From: Halostreptopolyspora alba
GTDB lineage: Bacteria; Actinomycetota; Actinomycetes; Streptosporangiales; Streptosporangiaceae
Reading direction: 5' to 3'
Assembly: GCA_003725585.1 (NCBI GenBank)
Contig: RJMB01000015.1
Span: 62,001-126,000 of the forward strand
DNA length: 64,000 nt
In this document: positions 1-8,600 of the stretch, in pieces
Layout: each line of letters begins with the position of its first letter
Numbering within the stretch: the first letter of the stretch is position 1
Notes under the pieces: generated by a model
Databases searched by the model: none
What the model was told of the DNA's origin: nothing
Seen by the model: only the letters and a program-made list of their open reading frames with translations
Position numbers and translations under genes: made by a program

Positions 1-318
1 AGACACCAGTTCGGTGCCGGCCGACAGGGTCCGGTAGGTCGCCGGGTGCGTGGCCCGGCAGCCGGTGGGCTCGATGATGACCACCCACCCGTGTATCGAC
101 ACCGCGTGCGCCGTGAGCGGCGGGTGCCCCTCGGCGCACAGCCCCGCCTCGACGGCCTCGGCGATCGGCAGACTACGCAGCTGTCGGTTGGCCGCTCCAA
201 GGCGGCACAGCGCCTCGCTCTTGCTCAGCCCTCGAACGTAGGACATGCAGAACGCCTCGGCCAGATCCGGCTGAGTCTCCTGCAGCCACGCGTAGTCGCG
301 GGCACGCGCCACGGTCAT
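1..318 (-). CDS. DUF6461-family protein (3' end outside window)
   Basis: The visible 106 residues are the N-terminal part; the gene runs off the left edge. The ATG is preceded by a GGGAAG ribosome site about 6 bases upstream. The opening RDYAWLQETQPDLAEAF and the later GWVVIIEPTGC and LSAGTELVS segments match the pattern I know from DUF6461, a family of small actinobacterial proteins of unknown function often present in several copies. No catalytic motif or membrane segment is visible. Family assignment is from remembered consensus; function unknown. Confidence 0.7.
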   Translation of the reverse strand, partial: MTVARARDYAWLQETQPDLAEAFCMSYVRGLSKSEALCRLGAANRQLRSLPIAEAVEAGLCAEGHPPLTAHAVSIHGWVVIIEPTGCRATHPATYRTLSAGTELVS

Positions 319-542
319 GGGCGTACTTCCCTTTCACGTTCCACGAGTCTCGAGGGGGCGGTGGTCCCTGACGTGGACGGTGCCAGGGGTCGCTGTGGTG
401 CGGCCGGGCTGTCCCACGGCAGGAGCCTGCGCGCCCTACGTTCCCAACCGCGAGCCAGTTATTCCGTTCCCAGGATAGGGTGCCGTGCCCGGGGCTCGTC
501 GCCCCAACCACCGCAGCGGGCGAATCCCGCGGGACGCGGCCG

Positions 543-2060
543 CTACTTGTCCTCCTCGTCCACGTCCTCCTCGTCGGGATGCCCGTCACGGTACCGCTCG
601 CCCGGTTCGGTCTCCCCGAGCAGCTGAGACACCGTGACCATGGTGAAGCCCTCCTCCTCGAGCTTCTCCAGCAGTTCCGGCACGGCGTCGATGGTGCTGC
701 CGTGGATGTCGTGCATCAGCACGATCGCCCCGGGCTTCGCTTGCTCCATGGTGTGCTTGGTGACCTTGCCGGAGTCGCGGTGACGCCAGTCGTTGGTGTC
801 GACGCTCCAGAGGATCTCGGCCAGGCCCAGCTCCTCGGACACCTTGGCGGATTCGTCGTCGGTGGCACCGAACGGAGGCCGCATCAGGGTCATCTCGTGG
901 CCGGTCTCCCGGCGGACCAGCGCGTTGACCGGGATCAGCTCGTCCGCCACGGCGCCACTGCCGATCGTGGTCAGGTTCGGGTGGGCCTCGGTGTGGTTGG
1001 CGATCTGGTGCCCTTCGGCGTACTCGCGCCGCAGGATGTCGAGGTTCTCGCGCAGCGGCTCGCCGGTGACGAAGAAGGTGGCCTTGGCGTCGTGCTCGGC
1101 CAGGGCGTCGAGCAGTTCGGGAGTGCGACCACCGGGGCCGTCGTCGAAGGTCAGGGCGATGCACTTGCTCTCGGTCGCCGAGCAGTCGGTGTCGTCGTCG
1201 CGCACCGGAAACACCCCGGGCACGGACTCGTCCGACGCCCCGCTCTTGGGGTTGACCTCGGGAAGCTCGAAGTTCTCGGTGACGACGGTCGCGGCCGTCT
1301 GCGCCCGTTCCCCGAACTGCGAAAGCAGCGGTTCGACGTCCTCCTGGTCGATGACCGCGTTGACCTGTCCGGCCTCCGGGGGTGCCACCTCGCCCTGGTC
1401 GAACTCCGCGACGAGGTCGCCGTCGGGGTTGAAGCCCAGCGATTCGTAGACACGCATGATCGGGTAGAGCTTCGCGGTGTCGACGTCCTCCTGGTCCTGC
1501 AGGGCCTCGCTCACCAGGTCGTTGAGGGTGTCGAGCTCTTCCTGGCCGGCGAGTAGCTCCGTGGAGTACGCGGTTTCTCCGGTGGTGGCGTCGTACCAGT
1601 ACGTGGCGTGGCCGGTCCGCTCCCCCTCGGAGTTCTCCTCTGTGCGGGTGAGCCGAACGGCGACGATGTCGTCGGCGGCCACGCTGAGGTTCCAGTCGAC
1701 AGTGAACGCGGTGGCGTCGGGATAGGCGTCCGCGAAGTCGCGGGCCTCCCTCTCGATGGTGGAGCTGAGTCGTTCGGTGAGTGGATCGGCGTTCGGGATG
1801 TCCGGGTGGGCGGTCTCGACCAGGATGTCGTCGTCCTCGCTGGTGGTCACCTCGTCGATGCCCGCGACGTTCTCCGGGGAGACAACGGTGAGCTGGTCAG
1901 GCTCGCCCTCGGGTTTGACCGTGTCCGTCCCCGAGGACTGGTCGCCCTCTCCGACGCTGCAGCCAACCAACGCCAGGGTCACGATCGCGGCTGTGGGGGC
2001 GAGATAGGGGAGTGTCGTTCGTGGACCGGTCACCATGGGGGTGCGAGCGCGGAAAGACAT
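543..2060 (-). CDS. Lipoprotein polysaccharide deacetylase (NodB/CE4)
   Basis: A secreted lipid-anchored enzyme expected to remove N- or O-acetyl groups from cell-wall polysaccharide. The N-terminus has a hydrophobic signal ending in the lipobox LVGC. A middle domain (about residues 60-240) resembles the DUF3298/RsiV type often fused to peptidoglycan deacetylases. The C-terminal NodB domain (about 295-480) shows TFDDGP (catalytic Asp and metal Asp), the HTEAH metal pair, RPPFG and the late LMHD histidine, so all CE4 motifs are intact. Starts at 2084, 2060 or 2036 are in frame; 2060 is chosen because only it has an AGGA-like site upstream, though rather far away (about 13 bases). The tail is acidic (DEEDVDEEDK). 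It stands alone. Confidence 0.9.
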   Translation of the reverse strand: MSFRARTPMVTGPRTTLPYLAPTAAIVTLALVGCSVGEGDQSSGTDTVKPEGEPDQLTVVSPENVAGIDEVTTSEDDDILVETAHPDIPNADPLTERLSSTIEREARDFADAYPDATAFTVDWNLSVAADDIVAVRLTRTEENSEGERTGHATYWYDATTGETAYSTELLAGQEELDTLNDLVSEALQDQEDVDTAKLYPIMRVYESLGFNPDGDLVAEFDQGEVAPPEAGQVNAVIDQEDVEPLLSQFGERAQTAATVVTENFELPEVNPKSGASDESVPGVFPVRDDDTDCSATESKCIALTFDDGPGGRTPELLDALAEHDAKATFFVTGEPLRENLDILRREYAEGHQIANHTEAHPNLTTIGSGAVADELIPVNALVRRETGHEMTLMRPPFGATDDESAKVSEELGLAEILWSVDTNDWRHRDSGKVTKHTMEQAKPGAIVLMHDIHGSTIDAVPELLEKLEEEGFTMVTVSQLLGETEPGERYRDGHPDEEDVDEEDK

Positions 2061-2562
2061 GTGGCGGCCAGCGTCCTCTTTCATTTTTCATGGCCCAGGC
2101 AGTGAGCGAACCGATTGTGGAATGATTCGTCCTGGTATGTCGACAGAACAGCGCGTGGAAGTTCGCTAACGATTGGTGTCGATTCGGACACACCGCACTG
2201 TCTGGTTCGGTAGATACCGGGAAGCCGCTCATTGCCGCACGAAGACACCTCTCTATACTGGCAGTCGCGATCCGTGTTCGATGAGTAATAATTCCGCGTG
2301 TCGCGCGCGTTCTTTGGTGCGAGCTCGGCGCCACTGCGCGGGATCCTTCCGTCGTGGTCGGTGGCGTCCCGCTCTTGTCGTACACGTGACCGAAGAAGTG
2401 TGCAAATCGGGTTTCGGGTGCGACTTGTGGCATCTGCGGATCGGGTGGGTCAACTGGCCAACACCACCGGATCGCTCTCCAAAGGGGGCGTTCGCGTCGC
2501 GTGAGCGAGGGGATTGTACCGCGTCCGGTCACCACGGGTGCCCCTGGTATTGCGTACCGCCG
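2061..2562. other. Intergenic region upstream of the deacetylase
   Basis: About 500 bases between the deacetylase start and the 3' end of the sugar kinase gene, both on the minus strand. It is less GC-rich than its surroundings in 2100-2310, as expected for a promoter region, but I see no convincing -35/-10 pair, RNA or short gene. Reading frames here lack ribosome sites and family signatures. Confidence 0.4.
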
Positions 2563-3507
2563 CTAGGTCCGCACCGGAGGAAGGGTGAGCTCCCCGGGAT
2601 CGGCGCCGGGGAGCGCGCAGGCGCGCCCCGCGACCTGATGGGCGTGGTCCAGGCACGCGACGATCGCGTCCTCGCCGAGGGCGGCCAGACGCGGACGGGC
2701 GGTACCGCCGAGCGCTCCGATCTGCGACAACGCGTCGAGAACTCCCGCCGCGAACGCGTCACCCGCCCCGACGGTGTCAGCGACCTCGGTGTGTGGGGGG
2801 CGCCGGTGAACGAGAAGAGGGTGGGTACCCGGACGCAGCGCCACGGTGGGTCCCGCGCCCTGGGTCAACACGAGCAGCGACGGGCCGAGCGCGCCCCAGT
2901 CTCGGAGTGACTCCTCGGGGGAACGCTCCGGGTAGAGCCAGGTGAGGTCCTCGTCGCTGACCTTGACAACATCGGCGAGGCCCACCTGACGCTCGACACG
3001 AGCTGTCTCCACATCGCGAGGGCCGGCCAGGGCGGGACGGATGTTGGGGTCGTAGCTGAGCGTGACGTGTTCCCGCTGTTTCGTCAGCCACCTCTCGATG
3101 ACCGAGGACCCCGGGTGCAGCGCCATCGCGAGCGAACCCGCGTGAACAGCGGTGACGTCGTCGCCGACAGGGGTGGGAAGTTCCTCCGGCCGCCACTGCC
3201 AGTCGGCGGTGCCGTTGACATAGAAGTTGTACTCGGCGCCTCCCGTCCCGTCGATGGTGGCGATGGCCAGTGTCGAGGGCTCGGAGGCGGTGACCGCGTG
3301 CCGCAGACCGACCCCCCGCGACCCGGCGTACTCGCGGAGGTCACGGCCGAACCGGTCGTCGCCGAACCGTGCCAGGAGTGTCACCGGTACCCCGAGGCGG
3401 GCGAGAGCTACCGCGGTGTTGGTCGGCGCGCCGCCGGGGACCGCGCGGTAGGTGTCGCTGTCAACGCTGATGAGGTCGATCAGGGCCTCGCCGATGACGG
3501 TCAACAC
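2563..3507 (-). CDS. PfkB-family carbohydrate kinase (fructokinase-like)
   Basis: A cytoplasmic ATP-dependent sugar kinase of the ribokinase/PfkB superfamily, 314 residues. It begins LTVIGEALIDLI and has the substrate-side PGGAPTNTAVALARLG motif near residue 25 and the PfkB signature DTVGAGDAFAAG near residue 255, where the GAGD Asp is the catalytic base. The GTG start at 3507 has ACGGAG nine bases upstream and matches the family N-terminus; an in-frame start at 3558 has no support. The motif set fits fructokinases, but the substrate cannot be read from sequence. No sugar transporter lies next to it. Confidence 0.9.
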   Translation of the reverse strand: MLTVIGEALIDLISVDSDTYRAVPGGAPTNTAVALARLGVPVTLLARFGDDRFGRDLREYAGSRGVGLRHAVTASEPSTLAIATIDGTGGAEYNFYVNGTADWQWRPEELPTPVGDDVTAVHAGSLAMALHPGSSVIERWLTKQREHVTLSYDPNIRPALAGPRDVETARVERQVGLADVVKVSDEDLTWLYPERSPEESLRDWGALGPSLLVLTQGAGPTVALRPGTHPLLVHRRPPHTEVADTVGAGDAFAAGVLDALSQIGALGGTARPRLAALGEDAIVACLDHAHQVAGRACALPGADPGELTLPPVRT

Positions 3508-3667
3508 GTGGGATTCTCCGTTTCCACGCGAGCCGTGTGGGGCGCGGGAACGCCGCACGAACGAGGGTTCCCCGCCGGTGTGTGCTCACCCACGGGGAAC
3601 CCGGAAACGGTCGTGGCTACCGGAACACGACTTCGCGCACCCGAACGACACGGGGCCGAGGCTGAGC

Positions 3668-4801
3668 TCAGCTGCCGACGTGGTTGAGGGACTGCTCACC
3701 GAGGTCGTGCATCATGTCCTCGACGTCACTGAACTCCAGTGGTGCCGGAGCGTCCTCGTCGGCGCCGAGACCGGGCATCATCGAGTACCTGACCTCGATG
3801 TTCATGTTCTCGGAACGGATCAGCATCGTGCCGACCGACTCGTTGGAGATCGTCTTCTCCGTCCCGAACACCAAGGTGGCCTCGTCGCCGAGGTCAACCT
3901 CCTGTTCCTCGTCGACCGTGCGCTCGGTGTAGCTGTCGTCCTCGTCGGTGGCGTAGTCGACGGCGTCCTCGTAGTCCGTCTTCGCGCCCTCGACCGAGTC
4001 GGCGCCGGCGAAGGGAACGGAGTACTCGACCCGGAGCGTGCCGTAGGTCTCGCCCTCGCCGTCGACGCTCCACGAGCACGACGAGCGGTTGTCGGTGAGG
4101 CTCTTGTTCGGGCTGTCCAGGCTGTAACTCTCCGATGCCTCCTCGGAGAGGGCATCGCAGGGTTCCTCGGGGAGCTCGTAGGGAGGCTCGCCCTGGGCCT
4201 GGCCCCCACCCTCGCTGTCCTCTTCGCCCTCGCCGCCTTCACCGCCTTGTTGGGACTCCTCGGAACCGCCGGACTCACCGCCCTGCTGCTCCTCGCCGCC
4301 GGATCCCTGGGCGGCCTGGGGCTCGCCGCCGGAGTTACGGATCACGACCGCGACGACGGCGATCACCAGGATCACGATGACGGCGCCGCCGCCGATGACG
4401 ATCCACATCCCGGCGCTGCTCTTGCGGGGCTGCTGGGGGTAGCCCGGCGATCCGGCGGGCCCACCCGGCCCGTATGGGGGTGCTCCGCCCCCCTGGTACA
4501 TCTGCTGTTCCTGGGGGTTCTGGTACGGCGGTCCGCCGGGACCGGGCTGGGGGCCGTAAGGGGCCCCAGGGTGACCACCGGGGCCGGGGGCACCGGGCGG
4601 TGGACCACCGGGGGGTGGCGGGGGGGCACCGTAGGGGGGCTGATGCGGCCCGCTCGGGTTCTGCTGACCGGCGTCCGGGGCCCCTTGCGCGTAACCGGGC
4701 TGCCCGTAGGGCCCGCCCTGTGGCGGCTGCTGCCCTCCAGAGTTGCCCTCGCCATCCGGCGGAAACTGCGGTGGCTGTATGTAGGGTCCGTTGTCGCTCA
4801 T
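3668..4801 (-). CDS. Pro/Gly-rich single-pass membrane protein
   Basis: A 377-residue protein with three parts: a cytoplasmic Pro/Gly/Gln-rich low-complexity tail (about 1-135) full of PPYG and PPGG repeats, one membrane helix (WIVIGGGAVIVILVIAVVAV, near 145-165), and an outside part made of a Gly/Glu/Gln-rich linker and a folded domain from about 215. The outer domain holds two Cys (PCDAL and SSCSW) and is broadly like DUF3558 or sensor domains of actinobacterial membrane proteins, but I cannot assign it. A strong site GAGGGGAG precedes the ATG by 3 bases. Function unknown; the layout suggests an envelope or septum-linked factor. Confidence 0.75.
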   Translation of the reverse strand: MSDNGPYIQPPQFPPDGEGNSGGQQPPQGGPYGQPGYAQGAPDAGQQNPSGPHQPPYGAPPPPPGGPPPGAPGPGGHPGAPYGPQPGPGGPPYQNPQEQQMYQGGGAPPYGPGGPAGSPGYPQQPRKSSAGMWIVIGGGAVIVILVIAVVAVVIRNSGGEPQAAQGSGGEEQQGGESGGSEESQQGGEGGEGEEDSEGGGQAQGEPPYELPEEPCDALSEEASESYSLDSPNKSLTDNRSSCSWSVDGEGETYGTLRVEYSVPFAGADSVEGAKTDYEDAVDYATDEDDSYTERTVDEEQEVDLGDEATLVFGTEKTISNESVGTMLIRSENMNIEVRYSMMPGLGADEDAPAPLEFSDVEDMMHDLGEQSLNHVGS

Positions 4802-5465
4802 GACTCCCCTCGCGCCGGCTGCGTTGCTAACGGTCCGTGAGACGCGCGTGGGCGCGTTCCTGGTTCCACTACCTGGATGCCTCGTTCTCGCGGTGGGGTT
4901 GCACCCGAGTCGCGGGGCCATGTCGGGCACACGTATCGCGGCCGGACGCGTCCGGCCGCGACCTCGGTGGGCACCGTGGACGGAGGCGGCGCTCCGCCAC
5001 GTCCCCGGCATTGGCCGGGTCCCCGAAGGCTTCCGTGGGACTGGCACGTCAGGTGACCCGGACGATGACAAGAGCCAGGCTCCGGCATCCTAGCTTGCAC
5101 GGTTGATCCCATGACAGGCGCTCTCGTCATTGGAAGCGTGGATCGTGCCCGAATCGTGGCTGACGAGCTTCATCGGGCCCGCGCCGATCGGTCACGTGAC
5201 CGTTGGGTGTGGGCTCGTAGCCAACCCCCCAAGGATCGCGCGGTGGAAGCTCGTTCGGTTCGTGGCGACGCGGATCGTTGCGGGATCGAGATCCACGCAA
5301 GTCGGTGCAAAGCGACCGAGGCGCGGACATCCCCGGGGCCGAGGGCGGCGGGGACGGGTCCGGGCGCCCGAAGCGGGGAATCGCCGGTGGGAAAGCCGCG
5401 CGTCGGCGCGGCGACACCGGTTACTGTTGGAACCCCACGAAGGCCCCTGGCACGAAGGGCTCACG
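4802..5465. other. Divergent intergenic region
   Basis: This 664-base region separates the minus-strand Pro-rich membrane protein from a plus-strand small membrane protein, so both promoters should lie here. A frame on the plus strand from 5130 could extend the small protein upstream, but its composition is Arg-rich shadow sequence without a ribosome site. Apart from a possible minus-strand -10 at 5087-5092, nothing clear is visible. Confidence 0.4.
5087..5092 (-). promoter_or_regulatory. Candidate -10 element TAGGAT (minus strand)
   Basis: On the minus strand the hexamer TAGGAT, a common actinobacterial -10, lies about 285 bases upstream of the Pro-rich membrane protein gene. The matching -35 is poor (TGTCAT at an 18-base spacing), so this is a weak call. 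Confidence 0.3.
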
Positions 5466-5627
5466 ATGTCGTCCGAGACCCCGAACACCAGTGACCAGGC
5501 GCGCGACACCCGACCCAGGCACGGGTTTCTCGCCTGGTTCGTCTTCGTCGTCGCCGTCGGCGCCGTGCTCACCCTGGCCGGTGGCTGCGTGGCCATGGTC
5601 TACGGTCCGGTGCTGACCGGCGGATAG
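5466..5627 (+). CDS. Small single-pass membrane protein
   Basis: A 53-residue protein: a polar N-terminus (MSSETPNTSDQARDTRPRHG) and one membrane helix (about 21-45, FLAWFVFVVAVGAVLTLAGG) with a short outside end. A GAAGGG site lies 6 bases before the ATG. A longer frame exists upstream but lacks a ribosome site. No family recognised. It is convergent with the next minus-strand gene, with only 37 bases between stops. Confidence 0.55.
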   Translation: MSSETPNTSDQARDTRPRHGFLAWFVFVVAVGAVLTLAGGCVAMVYGPVLTGG

Positions 5628-5664
5628 CGGCCCGCGCGAGGCCGCCCGGGGTGGAGCCGGGCTC

Positions 5665-6708
5665 CTAGAACATCGAGATGTGCACGTGGTCGTAGTGGTT
5701 CTCGGTGATGCTGCCCCGGTCCTCCATGTCGCGCCAGCCCTCGTCGCCGCGTCGGATGTCCCAGATCTGCTGGCGCCAGATGATGTACATGATGCCCAGC
5801 CGTTCGGCGTTCTCCTTGGCCCAGTCGGCGATCCGCTGGCCGCGCTCGTTCTGCTTCTTCGTGGGCATCGTGTACTCGGCGACCATGAAGTCGCAGGCAC
5901 GGCCCTTGGGGTGCTCGCCGACCACGGCGCCGCCGCTCTCGCGGAAGCAGCCCACACCGCCGAGATCCTCTCGCTCCCCGAACTCCTCGATGATCACGTC
6001 CCGCATCTGCCGGGTGCGGGGCGTGAGGTTGTCGGGTCCGCCCATCTCCTGTTCGGGGTAGTCGGCGATGAGTTTCTGGACCTCCTCGCGCCGCTCCTCG
6101 AGCTCGTCGAGGTCCTCCTCAACCTTGGCGGCTTTCTCCTCGGCGTTGGCCTGGGCCTTCTCGTCACGCTCGATGGCCTCCTCGAGGAGCTCGACCTTGT
6201 CCTGGTTCGAGCTGGACAGGTGCTCGACAACGGATGCCTGGTCCAGCACCCGCTGCGGATCGTCATCGACGAACAGTGAGAACGCGGGGTCCACGCCGCC
6301 GTTGGTGTAGCTGGCGACGGCGAGCTGGCGTACCTGCTCGGTCGCCTGCTCGACCTCCTCCTTGGTCTGTTCGGCGCGCTCCTCGGCCTTCTCGGCGTCA
6401 GCGAGAACGGCCTCCATGTCGCGTAGCTCACCGTTGTACTCCTCGCTGAGCTCATCCGAGCGCTCGACCAGCTCGTCGAGACTCTGCTCGGGCTCGTCCG
6501 CCGGCATGGTGGCGCTGGCCTGACCGGCGGTGAGGGGGGCGGCCAGGGTGGTAGTGAGGACGATCGCGACAGTGGCGGCCCGACCCCTGGGGAGCGCCGG
6601 ACGGGAGCGGAACAGCGCGGAGAGGCTGTCCCGCAGTCGAACACGGTCGGGGTCGGGTGCCCAGAAGTCGGCGAAGTCCTCCTCGCCGGTTCGTTGGTGG
6701 GGCTCCAC
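5665..6708 (-). CDS. Secreted coiled-coil protein with VldE/M15-like C-terminal domain
   Basis: A 347-residue exported protein. The N-terminus carries a signal-like hydrophobic segment near residues 40-65 ending ASA, after an unusually long polar leader. Residues about 70-210 form a long coiled coil rich in Glu/Lys/Gln, like that in cell-wall hydrolase regulators (FtsX-interacting type). The C-terminal 110 residues match the ARB_07466/VldE-like domain, related to M15 D-Ala-D-Ala peptidases: HPKGRACDF gives the His and Asp metal ligands and HYDHVHISMF the last His. The GTG start at 6708 has GAGGAG 8 bases upstream. Likely acts on peptidoglycan outside the cell; activity is inferred. Confidence 0.75.
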   Translation of the reverse strand: MEPHQRTGEEDFADFWAPDPDRVRLRDSLSALFRSRPALPRGRAATVAIVLTTTLAAPLTAGQASATMPADEPEQSLDELVERSDELSEEYNGELRDMEAVLADAEKAEERAEQTKEEVEQATEQVRQLAVASYTNGGVDPAFSLFVDDDPQRVLDQASVVEHLSSSNQDKVELLEEAIERDEKAQANAEEKAAKVEEDLDELEERREEVQKLIADYPEQEMGGPDNLTPRTRQMRDVIIEEFGEREDLGGVGCFRESGGAVVGEHPKGRACDFMVAEYTMPTKKQNERGQRIADWAKENAERLGIMYIIWRQQIWDIRRGDEGWRDMEDRGSITENHYDHVHISMF

Positions 6709-7202
6709 GTGAGTCGCTCCTCGGTTGCGTGGCCCTGGAGGCGCGGGCCTTCGCGCGAACGTCGATCGTCTTTTCCGCGGGGTGTGTGGTACACGCGGCC
6801 GCTCGGGGCGGTCCCCGAAAGCTCGTGGCTGATCCCAGGGGAGCCTAAGGGGGGCGGACGCGCCATACCAAAACAAAGGGAACTCGCGGTCACGGTACCG
6901 ACAGAGTTTATTGCTTCGTAATGCGTGTCTGGCTCGCGGGGGTGAGGAGCCCGTGGCCACGGGGGTGACCCGCTTCGGATGTGACCAATGTTACTGATGA
7001 AGGAGGGGGTTTCTGGCGCTCCGCCACGTTGACGGCGGCCCCGAGGTGGAGAGGTCGGAAGGATCCTCCCGTCCCGACCGTCGAGGGTGATCGGGACGGG
7101 GTGGCCGGGGTGCCCGAACAGCGCGATTCGTCGCGTTCGTCCCCCTGGACGGTCGGTAACCGGCTGTGCGACGCTGTGCCCGCCTCGAAGCGGGAGGGGC
7201 CG
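6709..7202. other. Divergent intergenic region, AT-richer centre
   Basis: This 494-base region lies between the divergent coiled-coil hydrolase and the zinc-ribbon pair. The stretch around 6860-6925 is clearly AT-richer than its surroundings and should hold promoters for one or both genes, but no confident -35/-10 pair stands out. I checked for a ydaO-type c-di-AMP riboswitch, common before actinobacterial cell-wall hydrolases, and did not find its conserved blocks. Confidence 0.4.
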
Positions 7203-7358
7203 ATGCCGCGTAATTCGGAGCCACCGCCATGCGGTCGTTGCGGAGGGACGGGAAAACTGACCTACCAGCGTCCAAAGCGTGGAGCCGATGGCACAGTCGT
7301 CTTCGTCGACAGTGTGGAGGACTGTGATTCCTGTGGGGGGACAGGGGTGTGCGCATGA
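7203..7358 (+). CDS. Small zinc-ribbon protein with two CxxCxGxG motifs
   Basis: A 51-residue protein made almost only of two DnaJ-type cysteine motifs: CGRCGGTGK near residue 10 and CDSCGGTGVC near the C-terminus, joined by a basic then acidic strand-forming linker. The four-plus Cys arrangement should bind one zinc as in the DnaJ central domain, but no J domain is present. GGGAGGGG sits just before the ATG. The stop overlaps the ATG of the next gene by four bases (ATGA), so the two are translationally coupled. Role unknown; protein or nucleic-acid contact is possible. Confidence 0.7.
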   Translation: MPRNSEPPPCGRCGGTGKLTYQRPKRGADGTVVFVDSVEDCDSCGGTGVCA

Positions 7359-7588
7359 CCTCGACGCGCGAATGGTGTGCCCTCATCGACTGTGAGTGGT
7401 GTGAGCGCGACGATATGCGGTGCCGCTTCTGTGTGGGGGCCGGATGGTGGCGCCCGGAGAAGCCGCACCGGGACGGCAATGGTGCGATCGACTGGATCCG
7501 GGTCGAGGAACCCTGCCGAATGTGCGCCGGTACCGGCAAGGAGCACAACCCCCTGATGAGCGCGGCTGACAACAGAGCCGCCGGATAG
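7355..7588 (+). CDS. Small Cys-rich zinc-ribbon protein, partner of the upstream gene
   Basis: A 77-residue protein coupled to the preceding gene by an ATGA overlap. It has three cysteine clusters: CALIDCEWC, then CRFCVGAGWW, then CRMCAGTGKEH near the C-terminus; the last two are DnaJ-like CxxCxGxG. The linker (EKPHRDGNGAIDWIRVEE) resembles that of the upstream protein, so the pair looks like a diverged duplication. A start six bases upstream at 7349 is also possible. No enzymatic motif is present. Function unknown. Confidence 0.7.
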   Translation: MTSTREWCALIDCEWCERDDMRCRFCVGAGWWRPEKPHRDGNGAIDWIRVEEPCRMCAGTGKEHNPLMSAADNRAAG

Positions 7589-7666
7589 CGCGCCCGCAGA
7601 GCCCGGTCACGTGCGCCTGCGAGACTGGGTGACAGCCGCGTCCGGGACGCCGAGGGGAGAAAGCGT

Positions 7667-8344
7667 ATGCGCTGGGTCACCTATCTCTCGCCGAGTGGGG
7701 GAGGCGCGCGTCCCGGAGTGGTCGACGACGGCTGCGTGTTCGGTTATCCGGGAGAGCAGAGCCTCCCCGAGCTGTTGGCGGGCGGGGGCGACGCGCTCGC
7801 CGAGGCGTACCAGCGCGCCCTGGACAGCCCCGTCGAGATCATCGTGGAGTTCGAAGCTCGACTGTGCGCTCCATTGCGGCCCGCCGCCCCGATTCCGGTC
7901 CTGGCGCGGGAGGAACAGCTGACCGTCGCCCCGACCCTTGTGCGGGGCACCGACGATGGCGTGACACTGCCACCCGGTGCCGATGGTCTGACGGCGTCGG
8001 TGGGCGTGGCCGCGGTACTCGGTGGTCGGGGGTTGCACACCGGCTGCGCGCCGGTCTGCCTGTGGCGGGCTCCCGATGGGACGCCCGCGTGGCTCACCCT
8101 GGGGCCGGCGGTCGTCACCCGCGATGAGCTCCCCGACTCGGTGCTGACCGTGGCCGCCGCGGTGGCGGACTCGGTGCTGACCAGCATGACGACCGAGGGC
8201 GACGCCTCGTGGACCGAAGGGCTCCAGGGGGACGTCATGGCCCGCCTGTCGGCTCCCACCCGGATCCTGGAACCCGGCGATGAGCTGTTCGTCGACGGCG
8301 GCCCACTGGGTGAGTTCGAGATCCGTGTGGACGCGGGCGCCTGA
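7667..8344 (+). CDS. Divergent fumarylacetoacetate hydrolase (FAH)-fold protein
   Basis: A 225-residue protein whose start (MRWVTYLSP...GVVDDGCVFGY) and end (TLGPAVVTRDELPD, later GDELFVDGGPLGEFEI) follow the FAH C-terminal domain. FAH proteins hydrolyse or decarboxylate keto acids using a divalent metal held by Glu/Asp residues. Here the region that normally reads like ExELAVVIG is ASVGVAAVLGG, so the expected metal-binding Glu residues are absent, and the protein is short for the family (usually 250-290). It may be catalytically inactive. GGGGAGAAAGC lies before the ATG. It stands alone and is followed by a hairpin. Confidence 0.7.
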   Translation: MRWVTYLSPSGGGARPGVVDDGCVFGYPGEQSLPELLAGGGDALAEAYQRALDSPVEIIVEFEARLCAPLRPAAPIPVLAREEQLTVAPTLVRGTDDGVTLPPGADGLTASVGVAAVLGGRGLHTGCAPVCLWRAPDGTPAWLTLGPAVVTRDELPDSVLTVAAAVADSVLTSMTTEGDASWTEGLQGDVMARLSAPTRILEPGDELFVDGGPLGEFEIRVDAGA

Positions 8345-8354
8345 ACCGGGAGGA

Positions 8355-8379
8355 TCCCACTCGGTGTGGCCGAATGGGA
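8355..8379 (+). terminator. Hairpin after the FAH-like gene
   Basis: A stem TCCCA-TCGG / CCGA-TGGGA with one internal mismatch and a five-base loop starts 10 bases after the stop codon. No T run follows, which is usual in such GC-rich genomes. Confidence 0.45.
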
Positions 8380-8390
8380 CGTTTGACCCC

Positions 8391-8419
8391 TTGACCCCGC
8401 CGACATGATTCCGGATAGT
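8391..8419 (+). promoter_or_regulatory. Candidate promoter TTGACC-17-GATAGT
   Basis: TTGACC at 8391-8396 and GATAGT at 8414-8419 are separated by exactly 17 bases. It would start transcription near 8426, giving the conservon an approximately 400-base leader, or serving an unseen small RNA. Sequence match only. Confidence 0.4.
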
Positions 8420-8600
8420 GATTGGGTCGGTGTGAGAGCGGGCCGGTAACGGACCCGTCGTGGGTCGGACTCCGGTCACCCCGACTGTCCCTGGCTCCCG
8501 ACCAGCCGCACCGAGCGGTCAGCCCCGGAGGCGGCTGTTCGGGTCCCGAAAATCGGCGTATCCATAACCCGATGACGGATTGGTACGCTATGTACTTCAT

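Noticed and set aside
2173-2910. A plus-strand frame running into the 3' end of the sugar kinase gene
   Set aside because: Overlaps PfkB coding sequence antisense and has no ribosome site or recognisable fold.
5130-5465. N-terminal extension of the small membrane protein
   Set aside because: The extension is Arg-rich shadow-like sequence; GAAGGG before the ATG at 5466 marks the likelier start.
6709-6960. Possible ydaO (c-di-AMP) riboswitch before the cell-wall hydrolase-like gene
   Set aside because: Context suggested it, but the conserved blocks of the motif (for example the CAGCTAAC-like segment) are not visible on the minus strand.
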